Assembly (NCBI RefSeq): GCF_000235605.1
Contig: NC_016584.1
Location: forward strand, 1,910,001-1,974,000
Origin: Desulfosporosinus orientis DSM 765
Lineage (GTDB): Bacteria > Bacillota > Desulfitobacteriia > Desulfitobacteriales > Desulfitobacteriaceae
Reading direction: 5' to 3'
DNA length: 64,000 nucleotides
The notes beneath the pieces were generated by a model, which had not been told where the DNA came from, ran no database searches, and was given only the letters and a program-made list of their open reading frames with translations. The translations under genes were made by a program, and so were the position numbers. This document shows, piece after piece, positions 1 through 8,121 of the stretch; positions within the stretch are counted from its first letter, which is position 1, and each line of letters starts with the position of its first letter.

Positions 1-1
1 A

Positions 2-573
2 TTCCATAATAATTGGATATTAGGTTTAATTCATCTTGATTTACTTTATGTAATTAACAATGTTATTGTTGCTACTATGTATCTTGCTCTCTATTTTTCA
101 CTTAAACAAAAGAATGAAAGCCTTATGATAATTGCACTTTTACTAGGGCTTCTGGTATATCAGCTTATTTATCATCAAATAAAGCTTTTGAAATGTTATC
201 GATAAGTAGTCTTTACTACGGGGCTATTTCAGAAACTACTAAAACCATATATCTGTCTGCTGGTCAAACGATGCTTTCTAGTTGGAAAGGAACCGCGTTT
301 GACATATATTATATTTTAAACGGTATATCTTTAATAATTATTTCGTGTGTAATGCTTAAAAGTTCAATTTACAGTAAGAAGAATGCAGCAATCGGGTTAT
401 CTTCAGGATTATTAATGATGATTCCTTCGACCGCAGGAACTATTGGACTTGTTTTCTCACTTGCTTCACTCATTCCTTGGATAGTTTTTTCAATACTAGT
501 ATCAAGAAAATTTCTACAGTTAGGTAAGTTGAATAAAGGAAATGGCATAAGTGATAATTACGAGAATGAATGA
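2..573 (+). pseudogene. DUF4386-like membrane protein, frameshifted and cut by window edge
   Basis: Two overlapping frames together encode one hydrophobic protein. The first frame runs from the window edge to about base 207. The second carries the rest to the stop at 571-573. Read across a shift near 140-155 the protein continues smoothly (ISAYLSSNKAFEM, then LSISSLYYG). The second part has the DUF4386-type core GTAFDIYYILNGISLIIISC followed by two membrane segments and a short polar tail. Methionine at 193 is internal, so it is unlikely to be a true start. The function of the family is unknown. A sequencing error would give the same appearance as a real frameshift. Confidence 0.6.
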
Positions 574-785
574 ATTTATATGCCGTTACTGCACATAACA
601 GCGTTTTTTCGACACTTCGTCAATATGAATGCAGTTGAGACGCGTCGCAAACACGCGGGACGTAGTTTGAAAATACCCAAGATACTTGCATTAAGCACTG
701 TGTCCTAAAAAAGGCAACACTAAAAAGGAGCTATGGATACTCCCAAAAAACATAGCTCAAATAAGACCATTTACCATTGGTAAGG

Positions 786-1220
786 CTAAGTCGCTGCTTC
801 TAGTTTATATCCACGTTTAACTTCGCGAATAGGTTTTAGGGGAATAAAACTGGGTTGAACCAGACCCAGCCTGTGTAGCTCCGCAAGCCACTTAGCATCC
901 CGGCGATCCGTTTTGTTGCCCGGAAATGTTTTTGTAAAGTAGGGGTTTGCTAGGGTAAGAGCGAAAGAGTCTTCCATAAGATTAAAAACGGGTATCCAGT
1001 ACTTGCCGGTGCTTTCAATCACGACAACGTGGCAGTCGTGTTGATGAAGCCAACTGGTTGCCATTTCAATACCATCGATCATAGTTGAGAATGTCTTTAC
1101 TTCGGTCTGATAGACACCATTATTTTTGGTAGTGATGATAGCGACGGTCATAAAACTTTTGTGGGCATCAATTCCGGCGCAAATAGGGTGAATAACTTTC
1201 AGATCGTTTACCTCCTTCAT
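786..1220 (-). pseudogene. IS110-family transposase, N-terminal DEDD domain only
   Basis: The 144-residue product has the DEDD RuvC-like catalytic domain of IS110 transposases. The first Asp is in AGIDAHKS, the Glu in VVIESTGKYW, and the Asp pair in NKTDRRDAKWLAEL. Full-length IS110 transposases are around 400 residues with a C-terminal serine-containing domain. That domain is absent here: after PLKPIRE the sequence jumps to VKRGYKLEAAT and stops. This looks like an internal deletion that kept both element ends. GGAGG lies just before the ATG. The protein is probably inactive in transposition because its second catalytic half is missing. Confidence 0.8.
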
Positions 1221-1460
1221 TTAAGTGTATAGGTGGACATGGCTGCCCGAAAAAAGCACTGTAGTTTCGGTGCTAAAAAGCACAATCATTGATCCACACA
1301 GGCAGCTGTCGCAGAGTTATGCACGGGCTCATCCGCCCAAAGATCGGATTCTACCAATCGTCCACCGCGTTCGTTTAGTCCGACCTATAAGCCATTTATA
1401 CATACCAAAAAAGGCCCCTGGGAAGGGACAAAAAATTTAAACACTATTTTCATTATCATT
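1221..1460 (-). mobile_element. IS110 non-coding end, candidate bridge RNA region
   Basis: About 240 bases lie directly upstream of the IS110 start codon and hold no convincing gene. IS110-group elements of the IS110 subtype carry a long 5' non-coding end that is transcribed as a bridge RNA guiding target and donor choice. The position and length fit that role. The open frame on the opposite strand (1225-1440) has no RBS or recognisable domain and is probably incidental. RNA identity is inference from position only; I did not establish loop structure. Confidence 0.35.
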
Positions 1461-1631
1461 GATGCCGCGAGCCGCGGCATATGGTTGAGTTATCTGAAAT
1501 CCTAGATTCGTTTGATTCTGGATATGGGTTGATAGAAGAAATATAGAAATCTGTTTGGTTATTGCTCAGTAGAGGGTGGGGCGAGGCAGTGATCGATGTT
1601 TGACATTTACATAGTTAACGTTATGGGTCTT

Positions 1632-1663
1632 CCTCAAATTCGGATTCGTATCCGAATTTGAGG
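1632..1663. repeat. Perfect 14-bp inverted repeat built on CAAATTCGGAT
   Basis: CCTCAAATTCGGAT (1632-1645) and its exact reverse complement (1650-1663) flank the loop TCGT. The same core AAATTCGGAT-TCGT-ATCCGAATTT recurs inside the DUF3102 gene at 20600-20623. A related perfect palindrome lies at 19575-19598. No T-run follows, so this is not an obvious terminator. It could be a protein-binding site or a dispersed palindromic element. Confidence 0.8.
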
Positions 1664-1733
1664 ACAAGCCCGTCCGGCTCCATGGAACAGATTGGCTGGT
1701 TGTGGATCCGGCTTTTTTTAGAGGAACGAGCCC

Positions 1734-1826
1734 GAACGAGTTTATGTTGATACCGTGTTAAATCATCCCCATGATGGCTTTGTCAATCCCGATTTTCTCC
1801 AATTAGGAATAGGGATTTTATATTGA
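1734..1826 (+). pseudogene. Unidentified coding scrap
   Basis: A short frame reads ERVYVDTVLNHPHDGFVNPD and then stops at 1824-1826. The preceding bases in another frame read LVVDPAFFRGTSPNEF, so this looks like a shifted remnant of a real gene. I cannot name the family. No start or RBS is present. Confidence 0.3.
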
Positions 1827-2060
1827 TCATGATGTTTTAGCGGATCATCTCGTATTCAATATTAGACTTTGATTACTTAATTGGCACTTTAAAACATATG
1901 TAATTAATGATATAATTAGATAATTAAATGATTATATTGGGCAGGGCGATCCTATGCCCTTTACCTATTTCATAAGCTCAGATACTATTGGTCATTAAGA
2001 TTTAGATTTGGGAAAAAGTCTTAATGCATAGTTTCTTTCTAACTCTCGGAAGCTGTTGTA

Positions 2061-2195
2061 GAGAAGGAGTGGGGAGCGTGCGTGACCTCCCTGGATTATA
2101 ACGGTATCAAGGATAGAATTATGATCGGAAAGATTTCCGCAATACCTGAGATTATTTGCACAATCCATGAAAGGGGAAAAGTGATACGTATTTAA
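2061..2195 (+). pseudogene. Unidentified 3' gene scrap upstream of the DUF169 operon
   Basis: A frame open from 2043 reads ...SLDYNGIKDRIMIGKISAIP and ends at TAA 2193-2195. It has no good start or RBS, although GTG 2082 is possible. It may be the tail of a lost gene. The rest of 1827-2283 shows no gene; an AT-rich stretch near 1905-1935 is the only other notable composition. Confidence 0.25.
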
Positions 2196-2283
2196 CTACA
2201 TGTCTATCTAAGAGGGGGACAAGAGTATGGATAATAGGGAAATAAAGTTGAGTCATTAATATATTAGTTAGGAGAAAGATAGT

Positions 2284-3102
2284 GTGGTTAACAAGGCTGA
2301 TGTGGAAAAAGCCTATGCGGTATTAGATTTAGACAGGCAAATAGTTGGGATTAAGATAGTTAAGTCCAAAGCTGAATTCGAGCAAGCCCAAGCTAAAGAA
2401 TTGACCTATCCACTTGCGTATTGTGTAGCGGTTAAGCTTGCAACAAATGGGAAAGCCTTGAAAATGACCAAAGAATTTTCGGGGTGTCGAGGAAGTACGA
2501 GAGCCCTCGGCCTAACCCCGTCTCCAGAAAGTTTTTATAATGGTCAGGATGGTTGTGCCTTAGGGCTATATGAATCGTCCGAACTTGCAGCAAGTGTTGC
2601 CAGGCAAATGAAATATTGTCCGCCAGATACTTATGGAGTCATTATTAAACCACTGGAACAATTTGAGTCGGATCCGGATGTCGTTTTGATGGTGGGTGAC
2701 AGTTATCAGATCATGCGCGTCATACAGGGGTATTCCTATGTCTATGGCTTGCAGCCGAATTTTAATATGTTGGGAAATCAGGCAGTTTGTGTGGAATGCA
2801 CATCTTACCCCTTAATGACAAATCAGATTAATGTTTCACTGTTTTGTTCAGGGACCAGATTTTTAGCAAAATGGCGACATACTGAAGTAGCTGTGGGAAT
2901 TCCTTATGAAAAGTTTGGTAAGGTAATTGAAGGCGTCCGTTTAACCGTCAATGCGGTTGAAATGAATGAACGCAAAAAGGTTATCCAGGCAAAGCTCGCC
3001 AAGTTAGGCTATGACGGTTCTGAAATAAGGTTCAATTATACATATTATTTGAAATTAGAACAAGATAAACAAAAGCAAAAGCAGAGGAAGGAGGTTGACT
3101 AA
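2284..3102 (+). CDS. DUF169 family protein
   Basis: The 272-residue product matches the DUF169 family (COG2043), whose biochemical role is unknown. Visible features are several conserved-looking Cys sites: LAYCVAVKL, SGCRGSTRALG, GQDGCALGLYE, KYCPPDTYG and AVCVECTSYP. These would suit metal or redox-cofactor binding, though that is inference. The tail is Lys/Gln-rich. The start is GTG at 2284, preceded by GGAGAAAG at 2271. It is first in a likely four-gene operon with an ABC importer whose permease begins 11 bases downstream. The protein may therefore act on, or help sense, the imported compound. Confidence 0.8.
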   Translation: MVNKADVEKAYAVLDLDRQIVGIKIVKSKAEFEQAQAKELTYPLAYCVAVKLATNGKALKMTKEFSGCRGSTRALGLTPSPESFYNGQDGCALGLYESSELAASVARQMKYCPPDTYGVIIKPLEQFESDPDVVLMVGDSYQIMRVIQGYSYVYGLQPNFNMLGNQAVCVECTSYPLMTNQINVSLFCSGTRFLAKWRHTEVAVGIPYEKFGKVIEGVRLTVNAVEMNERKKVIQAKLAKLGYDGSEIRFNYTYYLKLEQDKQKQKQRKEVD

Positions 3103-3113
3103 GCAGAAAGCTT

Positions 3114-3905
3114 ATGGATAAAAAGAGAATATTGATTATAACCACTCGAACTCTGCTGGTTTTAGGATTTATCGCCTTATGGGAATGGTCTGCGAAAAAT
3201 CGTTGGTACAACCCGTTTTTTACCAGTTACCCCACCGAAATTGTCAAAGACATAATTACTTTTGCCAAAAGTGGCGATTTGACCTATCATACCTCAATTA
3301 CTTTGAAAGAAGCCTTCTTAGGTTTGTTTTATGGAACAACTATCGGAATCTTGTTAGGGGTTTTATTTGGTCAGTTTGTAACCCTTGGAAAAATCCTTAC
3401 TCCGATTTTGACTGCAATTAATGGTATTCCCCAGTTGGCTTTAGCACCGGTATATGTTTTATGGTTTGGTCTGGGGTTAACATCAAAAGTTTTTTTAGCA
3501 GGTCTAATGGTGTTTTTTTGCGTGTTTTTTGCAACTTATAATGCCATCAAAAACATTGAACAAAATCTGGTTGAATCTGCCCATATCCTAGGCGCAAATT
3601 CCTTCCAAACCTTGTGGTATGTAGTGTTGCCAGCCAGTATGCCCTGGATCCTTTCGGGTATCCGGGCTGGGGTAGGAGCGTGTATGGTAGGTGCCATTAT
3701 TGGTGAGTATATGGGTGCTGCCGGTGGCTTTGGCTGGATGGTAACCTATGCCACCTCTTTTTTTATGGTCCGCAGAGTGATGTCCTGTATCACCATCTTG
3801 CTGATAGTAGGCATTGTATTAAATTGGTGTTTGGATAAAGTTGAAAAATACGCACTGCGCTGGAAGGTGGAAACCAATTTATCTATGAGTATGGAAAGCA
3901 AGTGA
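3114..3905 (+). CDS. ABC transporter permease, NitT/TauT (SsuC) type
   Basis: The 263-residue integral membrane protein has about six hydrophobic segments. The cytoplasmic EAA loop at about residues 150-185 reads ESAHILGANSFQTLWYVVLP, the signature of BPD_transp_1 permeases in the nitrate/sulfonate/taurine group. It would form the channel for the lipoprotein (3948) and ATPase (4971) encoded next. The final SMSMESK tail is short and polar. The substrate cannot be read from sequence; organosulfur or another small anion is possible from the subfamily. Confidence 0.9.
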   Translation: MDKKRILIITTRTLLVLGFIALWEWSAKNRWYNPFFTSYPTEIVKDIITFAKSGDLTYHTSITLKEAFLGLFYGTTIGILLGVLFGQFVTLGKILTPILTAINGIPQLALAPVYVLWFGLGLTSKVFLAGLMVFFCVFFATYNAIKNIEQNLVESAHILGANSFQTLWYVVLPASMPWILSGIRAGVGACMVGAIIGEYMGAAGGFGWMVTYATSFFMVRRVMSCITILLIVGIVLNWCLDKVEKYALRWKVETNLSMSMESK

Positions 3906-3947
3906 TTTCACTAAGTAATTACAAATAAATTTAAAGGAGAAAAAGAA

Positions 3948-4961
3948 ATGAAAAAAATTATTGCAATGCTGCTCTTATTGGTTATGTCCACAACCCTACT
4001 GGCCGGATGTGGCACAAAAGAGAAGGCAACAGAAAAAGAAACAGCCGGTAAGGAATTAACCAAGGTAGTGATTTCAGAGTTCAGAAATTTAAGCTGGTCA
4101 GCAGTTTACGTCGCTTATCAAAATGGTTATTTTCAGGAAGAGGGAATAGCTCCGGAATTTGCCTTATACAAAGATGGGCCGATTGCCTTCCAGGGAATGC
4201 ACGGAGGGGATTCACAATTTTGCTTATTGTCCCAGGAACCGGTTCTGAAGGCAGAAGAAGAAGGTTTAGATTCTTCGATTATTTATTCCGTCTTAGATAC
4301 CAGACTTTATGGCTTTGTCAGTGCCAGTGATATTAAAAGTGTCAAAGATCTCAAAGGTCAAGCGATTTTTGCAGGTATGCCAGGGTCTGCACCCTATTCT
4401 TTTGTCTCTGCTATTCTCAAAGAAGGCGGCTTAGATCCACAAAAAGATGTTACCTTTGTTAATTTGGATTACAGCGCTTCGATGTCAGCCTTAAGTAAAG
4501 GACAAATCAAAGCCAGTTACATTAATGTTGATAACCGGGTAGAAATTCAAAGTATGGATGTCAATGTATTAGTTGATACTTCCAACCCGGCTGATGCTGC
4601 CAAGTACTTAAAAACAGATGTCTTTTCAGGAGAAATTATTGCTGCTACAGGCGAGTTTGCCGCTAAAAATCCTAAAACCGTACAAGGTTTTGTTAATGCA
4701 GTGGATAAAGGTACTAAATGGATCAATGAACATAGTGCAGCAGAAGTGGCTAAATTGATTTCGCCTTTATTCCAGGGAATGAATGTGGATGTTTTAACTA
4801 AGAAAATCTCAATTTTAAAAGGCGCTGTTACCAAAACCGGCTATATTTCTGAAGAATCCCAGACAGCAGTGGAAAACTTCTGTATCAAAAATGGGGTAAT
4901 TAAAGCACCGATCCCTTATAACCAAATTATTGATATGCAATTTGTAAAGTCAATTAAATAA
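3948..4961 (+). CDS. ABC transporter substrate-binding lipoprotein, SsuA/NMT1 type
   Basis: The 337-residue protein starts with a lipoprotein signal: a Lys-rich N-terminus, a hydrophobic core, and lipobox LLAGC with the lipidated Cys at residue 21. The mature domain has the NMT1/THI5-SsuA fold pattern, including WSAVYVAYQNGYFQEEGI and a hinge-region GMPGSAPYSFVSAIL. It should sit on the outer face of the membrane and deliver ligand to the adjacent permease. AAAGGAGAAAAAG precedes the ATG. It follows the permease by 42 bases and precedes the ATPase by 9. The ligand is unknown. Confidence 0.9.
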   Translation: MKKIIAMLLLLVMSTTLLAGCGTKEKATEKETAGKELTKVVISEFRNLSWSAVYVAYQNGYFQEEGIAPEFALYKDGPIAFQGMHGGDSQFCLLSQEPVLKAEEEGLDSSIIYSVLDTRLYGFVSASDIKSVKDLKGQAIFAGMPGSAPYSFVSAILKEGGLDPQKDVTFVNLDYSASMSALSKGQIKASYINVDNRVEIQSMDVNVLVDTSNPADAAKYLKTDVFSGEIIAATGEFAAKNPKTVQGFVNAVDKGTKWINEHSAAEVAKLISPLFQGMNVDVLTKKISILKGAVTKTGYISEESQTAVENFCIKNGVIKAPIPYNQIIDMQFVKSIK

Positions 4962-4970
4962 TTTTAAAAA

Positions 4971-6008
4971 ATGGAAAAAACTATGAGCTATATTAGATTT
5001 GAAAGCATTGAAAAATCCTTTGCTGGCAAAAAGGTCTTAGACAATATCAACATTTGTATTGAGCAGGGTGAGTTTATTACCTTGTTAGGACCTTCCGGTT
5101 GTGGGAAAACTACATTGCTGCGCTGTTTGGCGGGCTTAGAAAAAGTAGATGGCGGTAAGATTTTTTTAGACAACAGAGATATTACTTACGCTTTGCCCAA
5201 AGAAAGAAATCTTAGTATGATTTTTCAGCAGTATAGTTTATTTCCGACTATGACAGTCGCAAAAAATATTGCCTTTGGTTTAAAAATGCAGAAACTTGAC
5301 AAAGCAGAAATTAAAAGCCGGGTTGCTAACACTCTGAAAATGGTTGATCTGGTGGGAAGTGAAAATAAGTACCCGGGACAATTATCCGGTGGTGAGAAGC
5401 AACGTGTAGCCTTGGCAAGAAGTATTGTTACCAAATCAAAAGTCTTACTATTAGACGAACCGTTTAGTGCTATTGATGCAAAACTTAGGAAAGCTCTGCA
5501 GATAAAAATCAAGGAAATACATGATGAATTAGGGATGACAACTGTCTTTGTGACCCATGACCAGGAAGAAGCCATGAGAATGTCTGACCGGATTTATTTA
5601 ATGAACAATGGCAAAGTTGAACAGGCTGGTTCCCCAATGGATTTATACTTAAATCCAAAAACAACTTTTGCCGCAAGTTTCATGGGGCATTGCAATCTAT
5701 TATCCCACGAAGCTTTTCAACAAGTGACAGCATTTGAAAAGGTCAAGCAAGGTTTCTATGCAATCCGTCCAGAGAATATTGGGATGACTTTGCAGGAGAA
5801 CACTGAACATACTCCCAATAATTATTATCTTAAGGGAATCGTCAAGCGGATTATCCCCCAGGGAAATATTATTCGTTATACAGTATTAGTTAATGGGAAT
5901 CTTCTAGATGTTGATACTTTGTTTGAAGTCAACAATCAGTTGGTTAAAAATAACGAGGTATATTTATCAATTGACAAAGAGCTGATTATTTATTTCGGTA
6001 TTATTTAA
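4971..6008 (+). CDS. ABC transporter ATP-binding protein, NitT/TauT type
   Basis: The 345-residue cytoplasmic ATPase has Walker A GPSGCGKTT at residues 40-48, Q-loop FQQYS near 86, signature LSGGEKQR at 138-145 and Walker B VLLLDEP at 158-164, then an H-loop VFVTHDQEE. About 100 residues after the ATPase core probably form a small TOBE-like regulatory domain. ATG 4971 has no clear RBS, and ATG 4983 (MSYIRF) is an alternative. It is last in the importer operon, and a strong hairpin follows at 6040-6086. Confidence 0.9.
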   Translation: MEKTMSYIRFESIEKSFAGKKVLDNINICIEQGEFITLLGPSGCGKTTLLRCLAGLEKVDGGKIFLDNRDITYALPKERNLSMIFQQYSLFPTMTVAKNIAFGLKMQKLDKAEIKSRVANTLKMVDLVGSENKYPGQLSGGEKQRVALARSIVTKSKVLLLDEPFSAIDAKLRKALQIKIKEIHDELGMTTVFVTHDQEEAMRMSDRIYLMNNGKVEQAGSPMDLYLNPKTTFAASFMGHCNLLSHEAFQQVTAFEKVKQGFYAIRPENIGMTLQENTEHTPNNYYLKGIVKRIIPQGNIIRYTVLVNGNLLDVDTLFEVNNQLVKNNEVYLSIDKELIIYFGII

Positions 6009-6039
6009 AAGGGTTTAATAATTCATGAATTGACCATAG

Positions 6040-6086
6040 AATAGAATTGCCCTGGGTTGCTCTCAGCAGCCCAGGGCAATTCTATT
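6040..6086 (+). terminator. Long hairpin after the ABC importer operon
   Basis: Arms AATAGAATTGCCCTGGG (6040-6056) and their exact complement (6070-6086) continue inward with TTGCT/AGCAG, giving a stem of about 22 bp with a 3-base loop. It lies 32 bases after the ATPase stop. There is no immediate T-run, so it may act as a transcript 3'-end stabiliser rather than a classic intrinsic terminator. Confidence 0.55.
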
Positions 6087-6108
6087 AGAAAATAGGTGAG
6101 GGTTTTTA

Positions 6109-6391
6109 TTGAAGAGTCTGGACGAAGAGATCTGCTCCCTCCTTGCCAAGCGCAAAGAGCAGTCCAATGAAAATCCCGGTTTTCCCTATCTGGACCTGAT
6201 TTCCAGTGGAGCCTTTGGTCTTTAGACAGCGGCTGTGGCGATTGTAGAGCAACTTGGAAGAACTTGACTTTACCAAAAGTATTACTTACACTTTAAGTAA
6301 TATTTTTGGTAAAGAGGTAATTGATGATGCCCAAATTGAGCAATTTGTTCGACTTATCGAGCAAGGAATTGCCCTTATTATGATTTTCTAA
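6109..6391 (+). pseudogene. Frameshifted small hypothetical gene
   Basis: Two pieces lie in different frames. From 6109 to 6225 the frame starts with TTG and reads LKSLDEEICSLLAKRKEQSN onward, ending FGL before TAG. From 6257 to 6391 it reads EELDFTKSITYTLSNIFGKE onward to TAA. Both are hydrophilic with a helical look and probably come from one small protein gene that has lost bases in between. I do not recognise the family. A sequence labelled GGTGAGGG at 6094 could have been its RBS. Confidence 0.4.
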
Positions 6392-6395
6392 TATT

Positions 6396-6616
6396 TAGGT
6401 CGGTGGTATATCAGGAAAAGGAGAATGGGGATATACGAACTATTTTAGTGCGAATGTGAAGCGAACATAAAATCCCTGGGGATTCGCACCGCGAAGTATG
6501 TGAGAATTTGCTGAAATATGTAGAGAGTATTAGGGAAAGAGCTGGGTTTTTGGTGAGCAAGGTAATAAAATAGGATAAAGCTATCTGAAATAAGATGGTT
6601 TTTATTAGTTTTTGCT
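6396..6616 (+). promoter_or_regulatory. Leader of CRISPR array 1
   Basis: This AT-rich stretch directly precedes the first repeat and holds no gene. It contains a stem formed by GTGCGAAT (6448-6455) and ATTCGCAC (6482-6489) around the sequence CATAAAATCCCTGGGG. The array 2 leader has the same design with a longer CCT/AGG stem at the equivalent place. The repeat 3' end ATTGAAAT points rightward, which makes this the promoter-bearing leader side where new spacers are added. Confidence 0.7.
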
Positions 6617-7981
6617 GTCGCTTCCCACTGGGAAGCGTGGATTGAAATAGGCTGAAAGAAAAAGAATTCAAGCTATTGAGGACGTCGCTTCCCACTGGGA
6701 AGCGTGGATTGAAATTAATTTAGTCATCTCATCAACGTACACGACGATCGTCGCTTCCCACTGGGAAGCGTGGATTGAAATTAATCTTATCCATGCCCAT
6801 TTGCTCCATAGCTGATTGTCGCTTCCCACTGGGAAGCGTGGATTGAAATCTTAGGACCTCAGACTCATTTTCCTGAATATTCGTCGCTTCCCACTGGGAA
6901 GCGTGGATTGAAATTGCCAACAAATATATCTAGCCAGTAAAGCATTAGTCGCTTCCCACTGGGAAGCGTGGATTGAAATGGATCGCGAAGGGAAATTAAT
7001 TATCGAGCAGTTATGTCGCTTCCCACTGGGAAGCGTGGATTGAAATCGCAGTGCATTTACTCAGGCGAATTTGATTAGCGTCGCTTCCCACTGGGAAGCG
7101 TGGATTGAAATTGTGATAACATTTGAGCCGCTGGCATGACTCTAGGTCGCTTCCCACTGGGAAGCGTGGATTGAAATTTCCCTTGGAGTAAATCCAACAC
7201 ATTCAAACGCCGGGTCGCTTCCCACTGGGAAGCGTGGATTGAAATTCCGTTAGTCCTCGTAATGTTTGAACTAAGCTCATGTCGCTTCCCACTGGGAAGC
7301 GTGGATTGAAATTTGGAATGATCGGGGGGCGTAGGTAATTGAGTCGAGCGTCGCTTCCCACTGGGAAGCGTGGATTGAAATTGTTTCTTCGTCGATCCCT
7401 TGCACACTGAATTGAGGTCGCTTCCCACTGGGAAGCGTGGATTGAAATTTCCATAGTTCGGTCTTCATATTCCGGCCCGTGTGGTCGCTTCCCACTGGGA
7501 AGCGTGGATTGAAATTGCACCACTACTGAGGACATTTTCGACCCGCCTCAGTCGCTTCCCACTGGGAAGCGTGGATTGAAATGGATTATATCACGCCGGA
7601 TACCAATTCCCGCAAGTCGCTTCCCACTGGGAAGCGTGGATTGAAATCCCATCAACCTGACCATTTGCCTCCATGGTTGCGTCGCTTCCCACTGGGAAGC
7701 GTGGATTGAAATCCCCATGTTTGCCACTTATTTTCCTCCTTCCTTAGAGTCGCTTCCCACTGGGAAGCGTGGATTGAAATCCTTTCCCCCTTTACTCATC
7801 ATGTGTCAAAAGGTCGAGTCGCTTCCCACTGGGAAGCGTGGATTGAAATATTTCTTTCAACTCAGCCAGTATTTAACGTAAGGTCGCTTCCCACTGGGAA
7901 GCGTGGATTGAAATTTACCGTATATTTACCATCAAGTAGTACAACTTGTGTCGCTTCCCACTGGGAAGCGTGGATTGAAAA
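6617..7981 (+). CRISPR. Type I-C CRISPR array 1: 21 repeats, 20 spacers
   Basis: The 32-bp repeat begins GTCGCTTCCCACTGGGAAGC and ends GTGGATTGAAAT. The CTTCCCA/TGGGAAG part forms the crRNA hairpin cleaved by Cas5c in type I-C. Repeats start at 6617, 6684, 6750, 6818, 6883, 6948, 7015, 7080, 7146, 7214, 7281, 7350, 7417, 7484, 7551, 7616, 7681, 7749, 7818, 7883 and 7950. Spacers are 33-37 bp. Only the last repeat differs, ending in A instead of T, which marks the old, leader-distal end. The array ends 140 bases before cas3. Confidence 0.98.
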
Positions 7982-7988
7982 TTTGTGT

Positions 7989-8035
7989 AAAAAGAATGTC
8001 TTCCCATAAAAAGTGGTTAAGACGTTCTTTTTATT
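7989..8035 (+). terminator. Intrinsic terminator after CRISPR array 1
   Basis: AAAAAGAATGTCTT (7989-8002) pairs with AAGACGTTCTTTTT (8019-8032), with one G-U pair, and is followed by more T-rich sequence. It would stop array transcripts before cas3, which implies a separate promoter for the cas operon. Confidence 0.7.
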
Positions 8036-8089
8036 TATCAAAGTAAAAGAAACGACAAATTCTAACACAAAATATGGCAAAAGGAGAGC

Positions 8090-8120
8090 TATAATAAAAA
8101 GACAAGTATAAGCAAGGGGG
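8090..8120 (+). promoter_or_regulatory. Probable cas operon -10 element and cas3 RBS
   Basis: A perfect TATAAT lies at 8090-8095, 27 bases before the cas3 ATG. No good -35 is seen at 16-18 bp spacing, so the promoter may be weak or activator-dependent. GGGGGA at about 8115-8120 lies immediately before the ATG and is the likely RBS. Confidence 0.5.
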
Positions 8121-8121
8121 A

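Noticed and set aside
1225-1440. 71-codon plus-strand frame antisense to the IS110 non-coding end
   Set aside because: No RBS, no domain, Pro/Arg-rich composition of a chance frame; position fits the element's non-coding end.
2101-2200. CTGAGA-containing stretch as TPP riboswitch
   Set aside because: The rest of the thi-box and its partner helices are missing.
6732-7535. Several minus-strand frames with repeated SIHASQWEAT and FNPRFPVGSD peptides
   Set aside because: They are translations of the CRISPR repeats and spacers.
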